A DNA stretch of 36,256 nucleotides from Acidobacteriota bacterium (GTDB lineage: Bacteria; Actinomycetota; Acidimicrobiia; Spongiisociales; ZC4RG35). Under the pieces are notes generated by a model. It was not told the origin of the DNA. It made no database searches and worked only from the letters and a program-made list of their open reading frames with translations. The DNA lies in assembly GCA_022573225.1 (NCBI GenBank), contig JACZUI010000027.1, positions 1-36,256 on the forward strand. The letters are read 5' to 3'. Each line of letters opens with the position of its first letter. Position 1 is the stretch's first letter. Below, one piece after another: positions 24,312 through 34,379 of the stretch. Both the position numbers and the translations under genes were made by a program.

Positions 24312-24992
24312 ATGAGATCTGCCGCGGACCAGCAGCACATGGCCTGGCTGGCCAGATCGTTCGGCCGGCCCGACTACGCCCCGCTGACTGGCGCCGATCT
24401 GGAGATATTGATCGGCTCGGCGGAGTTGATCTCGAAGTACCCCGGCACTCATCTCTTCCGCGAGGGCGATCCAGCCCTGGCCGCCTTTCTCGTCGAGAGC
24501 GGCGATGTGGAGATCTATCGGGGAACGGGCTCTACACGCAGGGTCGTCTCCCGAGTCGGTTCCGGCTCGGTTCTGGGCGATATTGCGATGTTCGGTGACG
24601 GCCCCTATATCTCCTCTGCGCAGGCCGTCGACCGAGTTCGGGTCTTCAGGTTTGACAAAGACAAGCTTCTTCCCGAACTCGCCAAGCATCCGGCCATCTG
24701 TCTTCGCTGGCTGGTGGCGGGGCTTCGCCAGCTCGAGGCCACCCAGAGGCGTGTCATCCATCTCATGCACAAGACGGTCCTGAGCCAGGTGGCCGATCTA
24801 CTAGGCGAGGAAGCTGACGCCAAGGGCGAGGTCCGCCTCTCCCAGATCACGATCGCCACGCTCCTTGGGGTGAGCCGCCAATCGGTGAACGAAGCTCTCG
24901 GACGGCTTCGGAAACAGGGCGCAGTCGAGACCGGCTATCGCCAGATCAGGGTGACCGACCCCGACCGCCTCGAGACCATCGCCACCTCATGA
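24312..24992 (+). CDS. Crp/Fnr-family transcriptional regulator
   Basis: About 226 aa. The cyclic-nucleotide-binding-type beta-roll covers about residues 40-130 (HLFREGDPALAAFLVESGDV, GSVLGDIAMFGDGPYISSAQ), then a long dimer helix (RQLEATQRRVIHLMHKTVLS) and a winged helix-turn-helix (TIATLLGVSRQSVNEALGRL). The cAMP pocket Arg-Ser pair of Crp is not clearly matched (ISSAQ), and no Fnr-type Cys set is present, so the signal is unknown. The recognition helix has Gln where Crp and Fnr have Glu (SRQS against SRET). I take ATG 24312; a TTG at 24300 would add four residues. Confidence 0.9.
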   Translation: MRSAADQQHMAWLARSFGRPDYAPLTGADLEILIGSAELISKYPGTHLFREGDPALAAFLVESGDVEIYRGTGSTRRVVSRVGSGSVLGDIAMFGDGPYISSAQAVDRVRVFRFDKDKLLPELAKHPAICLRWLVAGLRQLEATQRRVIHLMHKTVLSQVADLLGEEADAKGEVRLSQITIATLLGVSRQSVNEALGRLRKQGAVETGYRQIRVTDPDRLETIATS

Positions 24993-25059
24993 CCGCTACC
25001 TGAGGTTCGTGGCGCCACATCTGGCGTTATGCGTGCAGAGAAGGGTCCGAAATCAGAGT

Positions 25060-25077
25060 TTGTCGTATTTGCGACAA
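25060..25077. promoter_or_regulatory. Crp/Fnr-type operator candidate upstream of ccdA
   Basis: TTGTCG-TATTTG-CGACAA, a perfect palindrome with 6-bp arms and 6-nt spacer, 41 nt before the ccdA start and 68 nt after the crp-like stop. TGTC(G/A)-N6-(C/T)GACA is the pattern bound by CooA. Confidence 0.5.
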
Positions 25078-25078
25078 G

Positions 25079-25109
25079 ATAACGCTTGCAGTGGCTCTGC
25101 GAGCGTTAT
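25079..25109 (+). promoter_or_regulatory. Leader hairpin of ccdA
   Basis: ATAACGCT-t-GCAG-tggct-CTGC-g-AGCGTTAT: 12 paired bases with one internal mismatch, ending 8 nt before the ATG and directly next to the AAGG that must serve as ribosome-binding site (25111-25114). It may limit translation. Confidence 0.5.
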
Positions 25110-25117
25110 GAAGGCCA

Positions 25118-25975
25118 ATGACTGCTCTATTGGTCCCAGCGTTCATAGCCGGATTGGTCGCGACGGTTAACCCGTGCGGGTTTGCGATGTTGCCGGCCTA
25201 TCTGTCGTTCTTCATAGGATCGGAAGGGTCTGCTACCGCGCCCCTGAGCCGCGCGTTTCGCATCGCTGGTGTCATGACGCTCTCCTTCCTGATCGTGTTC
25301 GGAGCCGCCGGGCTCCTTCTCACCGTGGGCATTCAGACCGTGATTGGGGCTCTCCCCTGGCTGGCCCTTGTCGTTGGCGTCGGCATCACTGGACTCGGGC
25401 TGTTTGTTCTTCGCGGCGGGGTGCTCACCCTCACCCTCCCCGGCAAAGGGCGAGTCAATCGCCGCTCGGTATTCGTGTTCGGCTCCTCCTACGCCGTGGC
25501 ATCCCTGAGTTGCACACTTCCCATCTTCCTGTCGCTAGTCGTAGGTTCTATCGCGACCGCCTCGCTGGGTGAGGCTGTCCTCCTGTTCCTGGCTTATGGC
25601 CTCGGCATGGCCCTCGTCATAAGCGCGATCACGGTGGGTCTCGCACTCGGCCAGGATCGGATGGTGCTGTGGATCCGTGGCGCGAGCCGATGGATCCCGG
25701 TCGTCTCAGGTTCCATTCTGATCGCATCCGGAGTCTTCGTCGTTTGGTACTGGGCGACGGTTCTCAGCTCCGGATCGCTGACATTGGGTGAGGTTGGAAT
25801 TGTGCGGTTGATCGATCAACTCTCGGCGTCCATCGCTGGGCTGGCCCGCGGCAACGTCGGGTGGTTCGTTGTTGGTCTGGTGTCTTTCATAGGGCTCGGG
25901 GGAGTGGTGCTGGCTCGCTCCAGGAGCGACGCTCCAGAGGTCGAACCGACAGAGAAATCGAAGCTCGAGGTCTGA
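25118..25975 (+). CDS. ccdA: Cytochrome c biogenesis protein CcdA
   Basis: Inner-membrane electron carrier that moves reducing equivalents from cytosolic thioredoxin to exported thioredoxins. 285 aa with about seven membrane helices. The two redox Cys are C20 in ATVNPCGFAMLPAYLS and C132 in ASLSCTLPIFLSL, with the flanking prolines of the family. The C-terminus is a short cytosolic tail (DAPEVEPTEKSKLEV). A TlpA-like partner is encoded at 20718. The Crp/Fnr gene immediately upstream and the palindrome between them suggest local control. The next gene is rpoB, with its own promoter. Confidence 0.92.
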   Translation: MTALLVPAFIAGLVATVNPCGFAMLPAYLSFFIGSEGSATAPLSRAFRIAGVMTLSFLIVFGAAGLLLTVGIQTVIGALPWLALVVGVGITGLGLFVLRGGVLTLTLPGKGRVNRRSVFVFGSSYAVASLSCTLPIFLSLVVGSIATASLGEAVLLFLAYGLGMALVISAITVGLALGQDRMVLWIRGASRWIPVVSGSILIASGVFVVWYWATVLSSGSLTLGEVGIVRLIDQLSASIAGLARGNVGWFVVGLVSFIGLGGVVLARSRSDAPEVEPTEKSKLEV

Positions 25976-25979
25976 GCCC

Positions 25980-26009
25980 TTGACGAGATTCGCGAAGTTT
26001 TGATATGAT
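25980..26009 (+). promoter_or_regulatory. Promoter of rpoB-rpoC
   Basis: TTGACG (25980-25985), 18-nt spacer, TATGAT (26004-26009). Transcription would start near 26016, giving a leader of about 140 nt before the rpoB TTG. Confidence 0.65.
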
Positions 26010-26029
26010 GTGGTCTGACCACTGGGTCC

Positions 26030-26109
26030 GAACCAGGCCGTCGAACGGTCCGGTTCAACAATTCAAAGATTCGATTAGAGGCATGCTGACGCGTCTGTTA
26101 GCATGCCTC
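26030..26109 (+). promoter_or_regulatory. Two hairpins in the rpoB leader
   Basis: Hairpin 1 (26030-26056): GAACC-a-GG-CCGT, loop CGA, ACGG-TC-c-GGTTC, 11 pairs with one mismatch and one wobble. Hairpin 2 (26078-26109): GAGGCATGCT and AGCATGCCTC, 10 perfect pairs around a 12-nt loop. Neither is followed by a clear U-tract. They may act as attenuator, RNA-stability element or processing site. Confidence 0.55.
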
Positions 26110-26154
26110 GTCTGCTCTACCCCTATCTAAGTCCTGTTCCCAAGGAGGCTCCTC

Positions 26155-29100
26155 TTGGCTTCACGCGTGGCTGAGCGCTTCTCGTTCGGGAAGATTCCCG
26201 AAGTACTACCCCTACCCGACCTTCTCGCCGTTCAACACGAGTCCTTCCAATGGTTCCTCGACGAGGGCCTCAAGGAGATATTCGACGAGGTGAGTCCCAT
26301 CGAGGACTTCACCGGTTCGCTTGCTCTCGAATTGACCGATCATCGTTTTGGTGAGCCTCAGATGACGATCGAAGAGGCCAAGGAGCGCGACTCCAACTAC
26401 GCCCTCCCCATGTTCGTCACCGCCCGGTTCATGAACCGCCAGACCGGTGAGATCAAGGAGCAGCAAGTGTTCCTCGGCGACTTCCCGATCATGACCGAGA
26501 AGGGCGTGTTCATCATCAACGGGACCGAGCGGGTCATCGTTTCCCAGCTCGTCCGTTCGCCGGGCATCTACTTTGCCGAGACGCAAGACAAAACCTCCGA
26601 CAAGATGATCTACTCCGGAAAGATCATCCCCGGTCGCGGCGCCTGGCTCGAGTTCGACACCGACAAGAAGGACACAATCGGTGTCCGGGTCGACCGCAAG
26701 CGTCGTCAGTACATCACCTCCTTCCTCAAGGCTCTTGGCATCGCTGAAACCGATGAAGAGATCCTCGAGATGTTCGATCACGCCGAGTCGATCAAGAACA
26801 CGATCGAGAAGGACACGGTCGTAGACAAGGACGAGGCGCTCCTCGATCTGTATCGGAAGCTCCGCCCCGGTGAGCCGACCACCGTCGAGTCGGCCCGTGG
26901 ACTGATCCAGACCCTCTTCCGCAACCCCAAGCGCTACGACCTCACTCGGGTCGGCCGTTACAAGATCAGCCAGAAGTACCGCGAAGAGGCGCCCGAGGAC
27001 TACCGAGCCGAAGGCCTTCAGTTGTTGCGTGACGAGGACCTCATCGACGCCATCAAGTATCTGGTGGCTCTCCACGCCGGCGAGGAGACGGTGGTCACTC
27101 ACACCGGAAACGAGGTTCGGGTCTACACCGACGACATCGACCACTTCGGCAACCGCCGGATTCGCACAGTCGGGGAGCTGGTGCAGAACCAGTTCCGGGT
27201 TGGGCTCACCCGCCTCGAGCGAGTTGTCCGCGAACGGATGACCACTCAAGATCCGGATGCCATCACGCCGCAGAGCCTGATCAACATCCGGCCCGTCACG
27301 GCCGCCATCAAGGAGTTCTTCGGGACCTCGCAGCTGAGCCAATTCATGGACCAGCCCAACCCGCTGGCAGGGCTCACGCACCGTCGCCGTCTGTCGGCTC
27401 TCGGGCCTGGGGGTTTGTCCCGCGAGCGGGCCGGGTTCGAAGTTCGCGATGTTCACCCCTCTCACTACGGACGCATGTGTCCCATCGAGACACCGGAGGG
27501 CCCGAACATCGGCTTGATCGGCTCGCTTGCTTCGTATGCGAGAGTCAACAGGTTCGGCTTCATCGAGACCCCTTACCGCAAGGTCGAGGGAGACAAGGTC
27601 ACCAGGAAGATCGAGTATCTGACTGCCATTGAGGAGGAGCGGTACGTCATAGCCCAGGCCAACGCGCCTCTCAAGGACACTGGCGCCTTCCAAAACAAGC
27701 GTGTCCTCGTTCGTCGAGCCGGTGGTGAGGTCGAATATGTGGTGTCGAAGAACGTCGACTACATGGACGTGTCGCCGAAGCAGATCGTCTCGGTGTCGAC
27801 CTCTCTGATTCCGTTTCTCGAACACGACGATGCCAACCGTGCCTTGATGGGCTCCAACATGCAGCGCCAGGCCGTCCCGCTTCTGACGTCCGACGCCCCG
27901 CTGGTCGGGACGGGTGTTGAGAGGCGGGCAGCTGAGGATTCGGGTGACATGGTCATTTCGAATGTCGCCGGCGAGGTCGTGGAGATCAACGGTGTCGAGA
28001 TCATCGTCAAGGAGAAGGGCGCCAACAAGAAGCACACCTTCACTCTCGACAAGTTCCGTCGCTCCAACCAGGGCACCTGCATGAACCACAAGGCCCTTGT
28101 TCGTGAAGGAGACAAGGTCAAGGTTGGCGATGTGCTGGCCGACGGGCCCTCTACCGAAGCTGGGGAACTGGCCCTCGGCCGCAACCTGCTTGTTGCCTTC
28201 ATGCCGTGGCGTGGCTACAACTTCGAGGACGCCATCATCATCTCGGAGCGTCTGGTCAAGGACGACGTACTCACCTCGATCCACATCGAAGAGCACGAGA
28301 TCGACGCCCGCGACACCAAGCTGGGTGCCGAGGAGATTACCCGCGACATCCCCAATGTCCCGGAGGAGGTTCTGGCGAACCTCGATCAGGAGGGGATCAT
28401 CCGGGTGGGCGCCGAGGTTGGCCCCGGCGACTATCTCGTGGGCAAGGTCACGCCGAAGGGCGAGACCGAGCTGACTCCTGAAGAGCGTCTGCTCCGGGCC
28501 ATCTTCGGTGAGAAGGCCCGGGAGGTTCGCGATACGTCTCTAAAGGTTCCGCACGGCGAAACGGGCAAGGTCATCGCGGTCAAGATGTTCAAACGGTCCG
28601 AAGGGTTCGACCTTCCCCCCGGTGTCAACGAACTGGTCCGCATCTACGTTGCCCAACAGAGAAAGATCTCCGAGGGTGACAAGCTCGCCGGCCGTCACGG
28701 AAACAAAGGCGTCATCTCCAGAGTCCTTCCGGAAGAGGAGATGCCGTTCCTGTCCGACGGAACACCGATCGACATCATTCTTTCTCCGTTGGGCGTTCCC
28801 TCGCGGATGAACCTGGGTCAGGTTCTCGAAACCCATCTCGGCTGGGCGGCAGCCCAGGGCTGGGAGCCGTTCAAGGGCGACGGGCCCGCGGTGGGAGGTG
28901 CCGAACCATGGACCAAGGTCGCCAGCCCGGTGTTCGACGGCGCCCGTGAAGACGAGATCATGAACGTCATCGCGAACGCAAGGCCGAACCGCGACGGCGA
29001 CAAGATGGTCGGCGACGACGGCAAGGCGGTCCTCTATGACGGCCGCACCGGTGAGCCGTTCGACACCCAGATCACTGTTGGGTACATCTATGTGCTCAAG

Positions 29101-29526
29101 CTGGTCCACCTCGTCGACGAGAAGATCCACGCTCGGTCGACTGGCCCATACAGCATGATCACCCAGCAGCCGCTTGGTGGAAAGGCGCAGTTCGGTGGTC
29201 AGCGATTTGGCGAGATGGAGGTGTGGGCCCTCGAGGCCTACGGGGCCGCGTACGCCCTCCAGGAGCTCCTGACCATCAAGTCCGATGACGTCCAAGGCCG
29301 AGTCAAGGTCTACGAGGCCATTGTCAAGGGTGAAAACATCCCCGAGCCGGGCGTTCCGGAATCATTCCGGGTTCTCATCAAGGAGATGCAGAGCCTTTGT
29401 CTCAATATCGAGATGCTCTCGGCAGGTGAGGAAGTCGATCTTCGGGATCTCGAGGAGGAGACATACCGGTCGGTGGAGACTCTGGGCATCGACCTCAGCC
29501 GTCCCGAGCGGCCCGACTCCGATTAG
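26155..29526 (+). CDS. rpoB: DNA-directed RNA polymerase subunit beta
   Basis: Beta subunit of RNA polymerase, 1123 aa, complete. It opens [20 protein letters not shown] and ends in the alpha-omega-side helix block ([19 protein letters not shown]). The rifampicin region lies near residue 390 ([32 protein letters not shown]) with the drug-contact Asp, His and Ser of sensitive enzymes all present. Later landmarks: [20 protein letters not shown], the active-centre Lys block [19 protein letters not shown] and [20 protein letters not shown]. The start is TTG at 26155 with a perfect AAGGAGG six bases upstream. Unlike the common order, rplL is not directly upstream; ccdA is. rpoC follows after 50 nt. 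Confidence 0.98.
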   Translation: MASRVAERFSFGKIPEVLPLPDLLAVQHESFQWFLDEGLKEIFDEVSPIEDFTGSLALELTDHRFGEPQMTIEEAKERDSNYALPMFVTARFMNRQTGEIKEQQVFLGDFPIMTEKGVFIINGTERVIVSQLVRSPGIYFAETQDKTSDKMIYSGKIIPGRGAWLEFDTDKKDTIGVRVDRKRRQYITSFLKALGIAETDEEILEMFDHAESIKNTIEKDTVVDKDEALLDLYRKLRPGEPTTVESARGLIQTLFRNPKRYDLTRVGRYKISQKYREEAPEDYRAEGLQLLRDEDLIDAIKYLVALHAGEETVVTHTGNEVRVYTDDIDHFGNRRIRTVGELVQNQFRVGLTRLERVVRERMTTQDPDAITPQSLINIRPVTAAIKEFFGTSQLSQFMDQPNPLAGLTHRRRLSALGPGGLSRERAGFEVRDVHPSHYGRMCPIETPEGPNIGLIGSLASYARVNRFGFIETPYRKVEGDKVTRKIEYLTAIEEERYVIAQANAPLKDTGAFQNKRVLVRRAGGEVEYVVSKNVDYMDVSPKQIVSVSTSLIPFLEHDDANRALMGSNMQRQAVPLLTSDAPLVGTGVERRAAEDSGDMVISNVAGEVVEINGVEIIVKEKGANKKHTFTLDKFRRSNQGTCMNHKALVREGDKVKVGDVLADGPSTEAGELALGRNLLVAFMPWRGYNFEDAIIISERLVKDDVLTSIHIEEHEIDARDTKLGAEEITRDIPNVPEEVLANLDQEGIIRVGAEVGPGDYLVGKVTPKGETELTPEERLLRAIFGEKAREVRDTSLKVPHGETGKVIAVKMFKRSEGFDLPPGVNELVRIYVAQQRKISEGDKLAGRHGNKGVISRVLPEEEMPFLSDGTPIDIILSPLGVPSRMNLGQVLETHLGWAAAQGWEPFKGDGPAVGGAEPWTKVASPVFDGAREDEIMNVIANARPNRDGDKMVGDDGKAVLYDGRTGEPFDTQITVGYIYVLKLVHLVDEKIHARSTGPYSMITQQPLGGKAQFGGQRFGEMEVWALEAYGAAYALQELLTIKSDDVQGRVKVYEAIVKGENIPEPGVPESFRVLIKEMQSLCLNIEMLSAGEEVDLRDLEEETYRSVETLGIDLSRPERPDSD

Positions 29527-29570
29527 GAAATTTGAAGCATTACAGACGACGCAAGACGGAAGAGGCATAA

Positions 29571-31585
<2,015 letters not shown>

Positions 31586-31592
<7 letters not shown>

Positions 31593-31891
31593 TCGACCTC
31601 ATCCGGCTCCTCGAGCCAGAATTGTTCCTGCTTGTAAGCGTTCGAAGTCTGACCATTGATGATAGGTTGCCTACCAAAGGACAGGAATAGCCACTCATGC
31701 CTCTCAGTTCTCCACTGTTCAATCGGTAGATCTTCGGGACGGATATCTGGCGGAGGTGCAGTATGAAGCAGATGAACATCGGACTGCGCACGCGTAACCG
31801 TATCCTCGTAGCTTATCGGAATGTGCACTCTCGGAAAGCCTAGCTTGCGAGCAGCCATCATGCGATCACTTATCTCACCAACTAACCGCAC
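31586..31891 (-). CDS. Hypothetical protein, 101 aa
   Basis: Not recognised. MRLVGEISDRMMAARKLGFP, then VHIPISYEDTVTRAQSDVHL, then a Trp-rich acidic end (FWLEEPDEVEW). Starts with GTG immediately after the stop of the RHH gene (TAAGTG) and overlaps the helicase start, so it is part of a tight unit. Small linking genes of this kind are usual in phage replication modules. Confidence 0.5.
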
Positions 31892-32452
31892 TTAGAGATA
31901 TTCCCCCCACCGCTTGTTGAGCTCGCGCTCCCAATAGCCGCGCCAGAACTCCGAGTTTATCGCTCGCATTTTCACCCGGACTCTGCGGAGGTAGTTTTTG
32001 ATCTCGCCCTTCGCGCCGACGCCCTGGCAACGGCGGACATACTCTTCCGCCTTGCTCATGACCTGATCCCAATCAGCGCTGTAGGCATCGTCGCGCATCT
32101 GCTCCAGCATGAGTTGTAGTTGCGCCCACGTATTCTCAAGCGTGCCGCGCTTGTTCAAAGTTTTGCTGTCCATGAGACGGGAGATGTGATCGCGCACCGC
32201 ATGGCGGACGACATCGCTGACGGTCTTGTAGCCCTCGTCCCGATACTCGACGGCGAGCTCTTCTAGTAACCGCGCTTCCTCGGGCCACAGCTTGAACGTG
32301 CACGTGACCGAGCGGTTGTGATAGTCCGACGCCTGGCGCGACTTTATGAAACCGTCAGGCGAGACTGGATGGTTCGGGAACTGAATGATATTGCTGCGTT
32401 GCGGAAACTCGGGATCCGGGAGGTCGTCTGTGTTATCGGTCATTGAAGGCAT
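31892..32452 (-). CDS. Ribbon-helix-helix DNA-binding protein, about 186 aa
   Basis: Residues about 40-85 read RSVTCTFKLWPEEARLLEEL, then AVEYRDEGYKTVSDVVRHAV: one beta strand followed by two helices, the ribbon-helix-helix pattern of Arc/MetJ-type proteins. The C-terminal 100 residues are helical and basic (GEIKNYLRRVRVKMRAINSE), perhaps for oligomerisation or a partner. It overlaps the upstream gene's stop region (TAGGATG); the second ATG at 32443 is an alternative start. Likely a regulator or partition-like protein of the foreign element. Confidence 0.6.
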   Translation of the reverse strand: MPSMTDNTDDLPDPEFPQRSNIIQFPNHPVSPDGFIKSRQASDYHNRSVTCTFKLWPEEARLLEELAVEYRDEGYKTVSDVVRHAVRDHISRLMDSKTLNKRGTLENTWAQLQLMLEQMRDDAYSADWDQVMSKAEEYVRRCQGVGAKGEIKNYLRRVRVKMRAINSEFWRGYWERELNKRWGEYL

Positions 32453-32453
32453 C

Positions 32454-32771
32454 CTATTTCTTTTCTGATACACACTGGTAGATCCGACGTCCGCGTAAAC
32501 TGCGAGTCGTAAGTTGGTAGATAGCTCTATCGTCGAACGTCAGGAAAGGTTTACCGGAAAGGCTAGGATGGATCACTTGGATAGAACCATCTGCTGGACC
32601 ACCATCAAGTACGGCAATATCCCAGGAATTAGCATAAGGCACGCTCGATCGAAGGACGAACGGATCTGTCAAAGGCTCTCGGAGATCTGATCCATCTCTT
32701 GGTGATATCTCGTGGCCAGAAAGCGCTCGCCACGTTTCTCGTATCTTGCGAAAGCTAAAGCCAAAGCTCAT
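32454..32771 (-). CDS. Hypothetical protein, 105 aa
   Basis: Unrecognised: MSFGFSFRKIRETWRALSGH at the start, a beta-rich middle (NSWDIAVLDGGPADGSIQVI) and a basic end. First gene of the downstream unit with the RHH protein; a perfect 17-bp palindrome containing TTGACT on this strand lies 26-42 nt before its ATG. Confidence 0.5.
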   Translation of the reverse strand: MSFGFSFRKIRETWRALSGHEISPRDGSDLREPLTDPFVLRSSVPYANSWDIAVLDGGPADGSIQVIHPSLSGKPFLTFDDRAIYQLTTRSLRGRRIYQCVSEKK

Positions 32772-32796
32772 GGGGTTCCGACAGACTACAAGAGAG

Positions 32797-32813
32797 GTTG
32801 ACTCTGAGTCAAC
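32797..32813. promoter_or_regulatory. Palindromic operator candidate, GTTGACTC-T-GAGTCAAC
   Basis: Perfect 8-bp arms around one base. On the minus strand it contains TTGACT, a possible -35 box for the 105-aa gene. A natural target for the XRE repressor encoded next door (inference). Confidence 0.5.
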
Positions 32814-32863
32814 AACTATTTGTGGGTGTTTTGGGAGGCTGAGCTACCAGATGTAGATGATGG

Positions 32864-33073
32864 CTAGCATGAACGTCGGCGTTTGCCCGCTGGATCACAA
32901 CCACCACAAAGGTGGCGGAAGTGCTCGGTGTGACCGTGTAGCCTCATGCCACAGCCAGAGCACCGTTGTGGCGGGTAGAATATCCGGCCTTCTGCCACAG
33001 CCACGAGAGTGCCACGTTCGCCGGCAATACGAGCCGCGTCACCCGAAAACTGGCCCTTCTCACGGCAGCTCAC
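32864..33073 (-). CDS. Small zinc-knuckle protein, 69 aa
   Basis: Two CxxC pairs (RCSGCGMRLHGH and HLCGGCD) spaced by 15 residues suggest a zinc ribbon with flanking His. Basic C-terminus (PAGKRRRSC). Its ATG overlaps the TGA of the XRE gene (ATGA), so the pair is coupled. Function unknown. Confidence 0.5.
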   Translation of the reverse strand: MSCREKGQFSGDAARIAGERGTLVAVAEGRIFYPPQRCSGCGMRLHGHTEHFRHLCGGCDPAGKRRRSC

Positions 33074-33258
33074 GCCCTGCGCATAAAGCCTTCAACAGGG
33101 ATGTCGAGCTTCCGCGCCAGCTTGAGCGCATGGGGCAAGGTCGGCATACGCTCGCCACTCAAGACACGAGAGATCATCGAGCGGGACAAACCGGTCGCCT
33201 CAGCGAGCTCGCGTTGACTCAGCCCGGACTTTTTCAGCGCGCGTTTGATTCGGCTCAT
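33070..33258 (-). CDS. XRE-family helix-turn-helix repressor, 62 aa
   Basis: A bare Cro/C1-type DNA-binding domain: LSQRELAEATGLSRSMISRV followed by LSGERMPTLPHALKLARKL and DIPVEGF. No ligand or cleavage domain, so it is Cro-like. A near-consensus promoter lies directly upstream, and a 20-bp palindrome overlaps the -10-proximal region and the start codon, which is the pattern of a self-repressing phage or plasmid regulator. The first transcribed base would fall a few nt before the ATG, so the message is nearly leaderless. Confidence 0.8.
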   Translation of the reverse strand: MSRIKRALKKSGLSQRELAEATGLSRSMISRVLSGERMPTLPHALKLARKLDIPVEGFMRRA

Positions 33259-33297
33259 GCTAGCCGAACATTATAACATGTCACCGGCCAACGTCAA
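33249..33297 (-). promoter_or_regulatory. Promoter and self-operator of the XRE gene
   Basis: Minus strand: TTGACG (33297-33292), 16-nt spacer, TATAAT (33275-33270). Palindrome TTCGGCT-N6-AGCCGAA at 33249-33268 covers the expected start site and the ATG (33258-33256). Confidence 0.7.
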
Positions 33298-33302
33298 ACC
33301 GG

Positions 33303-33548
33303 TCATGCTCTACTCGTCCGCTCGTGGGTCTCTTCAAGTTTAAGCCCGAAGCGCACGAACGCGTCGATACGTTCGTCACCTTCGTAGGGCTCGCTAGTGT
33401 TGGGGTCGATCAACTCCCTCGCATAATACCTGCCGTCGTAGTCCATCGGGCAACAGATCACTATGAGCCTGCGGGCTTCGGCTTCGGTGTCGCACGAATA
33501 GACCGGCAACATGCCCCCGGGACAGACCGTCCCGACTGCGACTGTCAC
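33303..33548 (-). CDS. Hypothetical protein, 81 aa
   Basis: Not recognised. Compact alpha/beta look: LPVYSCDTEAEARRLIVICC, then MDYDGRYYARELIDPNTSEP. GTG start at 33548, four bases after a possible 17-codon reading frame. Ends 5 nt before the -35 box of the XRE promoter. Confidence 0.5.
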   Translation of the reverse strand: MTVAVGTVCPGGMLPVYSCDTEAEARRLIVICCPMDYDGRYYARELIDPNTSEPYEGDERIDAFVRFGLKLEETHERTSRA

Positions 33549-33551
33549 CGC

Positions 33552-33605
33552 TCAGTAGATCTTGAAGTGTCGCCGGGTCTCGGGCAAATCCGCGAAGGTC
33601 TTCAT
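33552..33605 (-). CDS. Possible 17-aa leader or micropeptide
   Basis: MKTFADLPETRRHFKIY and stop. Its ATG overlaps the TGA of the 122-aa gene (ATGA), and its stop lies 4 nt before the next GTG, so it bridges two genes without a gap. It may only keep ribosomes moving between them. Confidence 0.3.
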   Translation of the reverse strand: MKTFADLPETRRHFKIY

Positions 33606-33970
33606 GAGTCAATCCCCGCGACGGCCATGTCGGCAACGACGGCGCGATAGATGTTTCTGTGTAGCTCCTCAACCCAATGCTCTTTGGGTGGCTCGCCATA
33701 GAACTCGAACCACTCCGACCAGATCTTACCTTCCAACGCCTTCGCCTTTCGCTCCGGCTTCATCGGTATGTCCATGAGCGCACGGCACATAGCCTTCCAT
33801 TCAGGGATGTGCTTCACCTTCCAGTTGCGCTCTTTCTGCTTCCGTGTCTTGTCGTTATCGCTAGGAAGGAGTTTGGCGATGCCGCTCACAATTGGCTTGA
33901 ACGGTGCTAACGGTGTGAAGCCGAGAATGGCGGCGCTCAATTCAGCAATATTTCTGGCGCTAGGCAGCAT
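33602..33970 (-). CDS. Hypothetical protein, 122 aa
   Basis: N-terminal half is mildly hydrophobic (IAELSAAILGFTPLAPFKPI, then SGIAKLLPS); then a charged linker (DNDKTRKQKERNWKVKHIPE) and helices with many Trp (IWSEWFEFYGEPPKEHWVEE). Membrane-associated phage protein or a holin-like factor is conceivable, but one hydrophobic stretch with Pro is weak evidence. AGGAGG lies 9 nt before the ATG; the lipoprotein gene ends 13 nt upstream. Confidence 0.55.
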   Translation of the reverse strand: MLPSARNIAELSAAILGFTPLAPFKPIVSGIAKLLPSDNDKTRKQKERNWKVKHIPEWKAMCRALMDIPMKPERKAKALEGKIWSEWFEFYGEPPKEHWVEELHRNIYRAVVADMAVAGIDS

Positions 33971-33983
33971 CCTTCCTCACCTC

Positions 33984-34379
33984 CTAAAGCGGACAGTCGT
34001 TTCTGCAGGCTTCTCTGTTTAGATAGAACACTGGCGAGATTGCGTTGACGAAAGGCACTCGATTTGGAGTACCGACCAAGAACACGTAGTGCCCCGTTTT
34101 GATGCTCGCGTGCTTAGTCCACCAGCTTCGCCACAGAACCTCCCCGCCGCCGACTCCGAAGAATAAATGAATCTGCGGAAACTGTCGGTCTGCTGGACGA
34201 ATCAAAATATCCACCGGTCCAACGTCGCCGACTGTCTCCCATCGAATACGAATCCCGTCATTGATGAGGTACTCGTTGCCAGCAGCCGGCCAAGTAACAG
34301 TGATCGATGCTTCCGGAGCCGTGGGTGTTCCCTCACAACCCACGAATAGCAGAGCGAACAAACACAAGAATTTTTTCAT
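33984..34379 (-). CDS. Lipoprotein with a Kre9/KNH-like beta-sandwich domain
   Basis: 131 aa. The start MKKFLCLFALLFVGCEGTPT is a textbook lipoprotein signal, with lipobox LFVGC and Cys15 as lipid-bearing residue. The mature part reads ITVTWPAAGNEYLINDGIRI, RWETVGDVGPVDILI and KTGHYVFLVG, resembling the Ser/Thr-rich Kre9/KNH-type domain found on extracellular proteins. The ATG overlaps the stop of the glycosidase-like gene (ATGA), so both exported-looking proteins are made together. Exposure on the outer face of the membrane is expected. Confidence 0.7.
   Translation of the reverse strand: MKKFLCLFALLFVGCEGTPTAPEASITVTWPAAGNEYLINDGIRIRWETVGDVGPVDILIRPADRQFPQIHLFFGVGGGEVLWRSWWTKHASIKTGHYVFLVGTPNRVPFVNAISPVFYLNREACRNDCPL

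Noticed and set aside
25976-26154. A tRNA gene in the rpoB leader (GGTTC-like boxes)
   Set aside because: No cloverleaf can be drawn; the paired segments form two simple hairpins.
26155-26157. TTG start of rpoB as an oddity
   Set aside because: TTG and GTG starts are frequent in this window, a perfect AAGGAGG stands in front, and actinobacterial rpoB genes often begin this way.
27322-27420. Rifampicin-resistance substitutions in rpoB
   Set aside because: The drug-contact Asp, His and Ser are as in sensitive enzymes; the few differences (QPNPLAG) look like lineage variation.
26212-28296. A 694-codon open frame on the minus strand opposite rpoB
   Set aside because: Codon-position GC bias of rpoB keeps the opposite strand open; the translation has no known motifs, and rpoB itself is certain.
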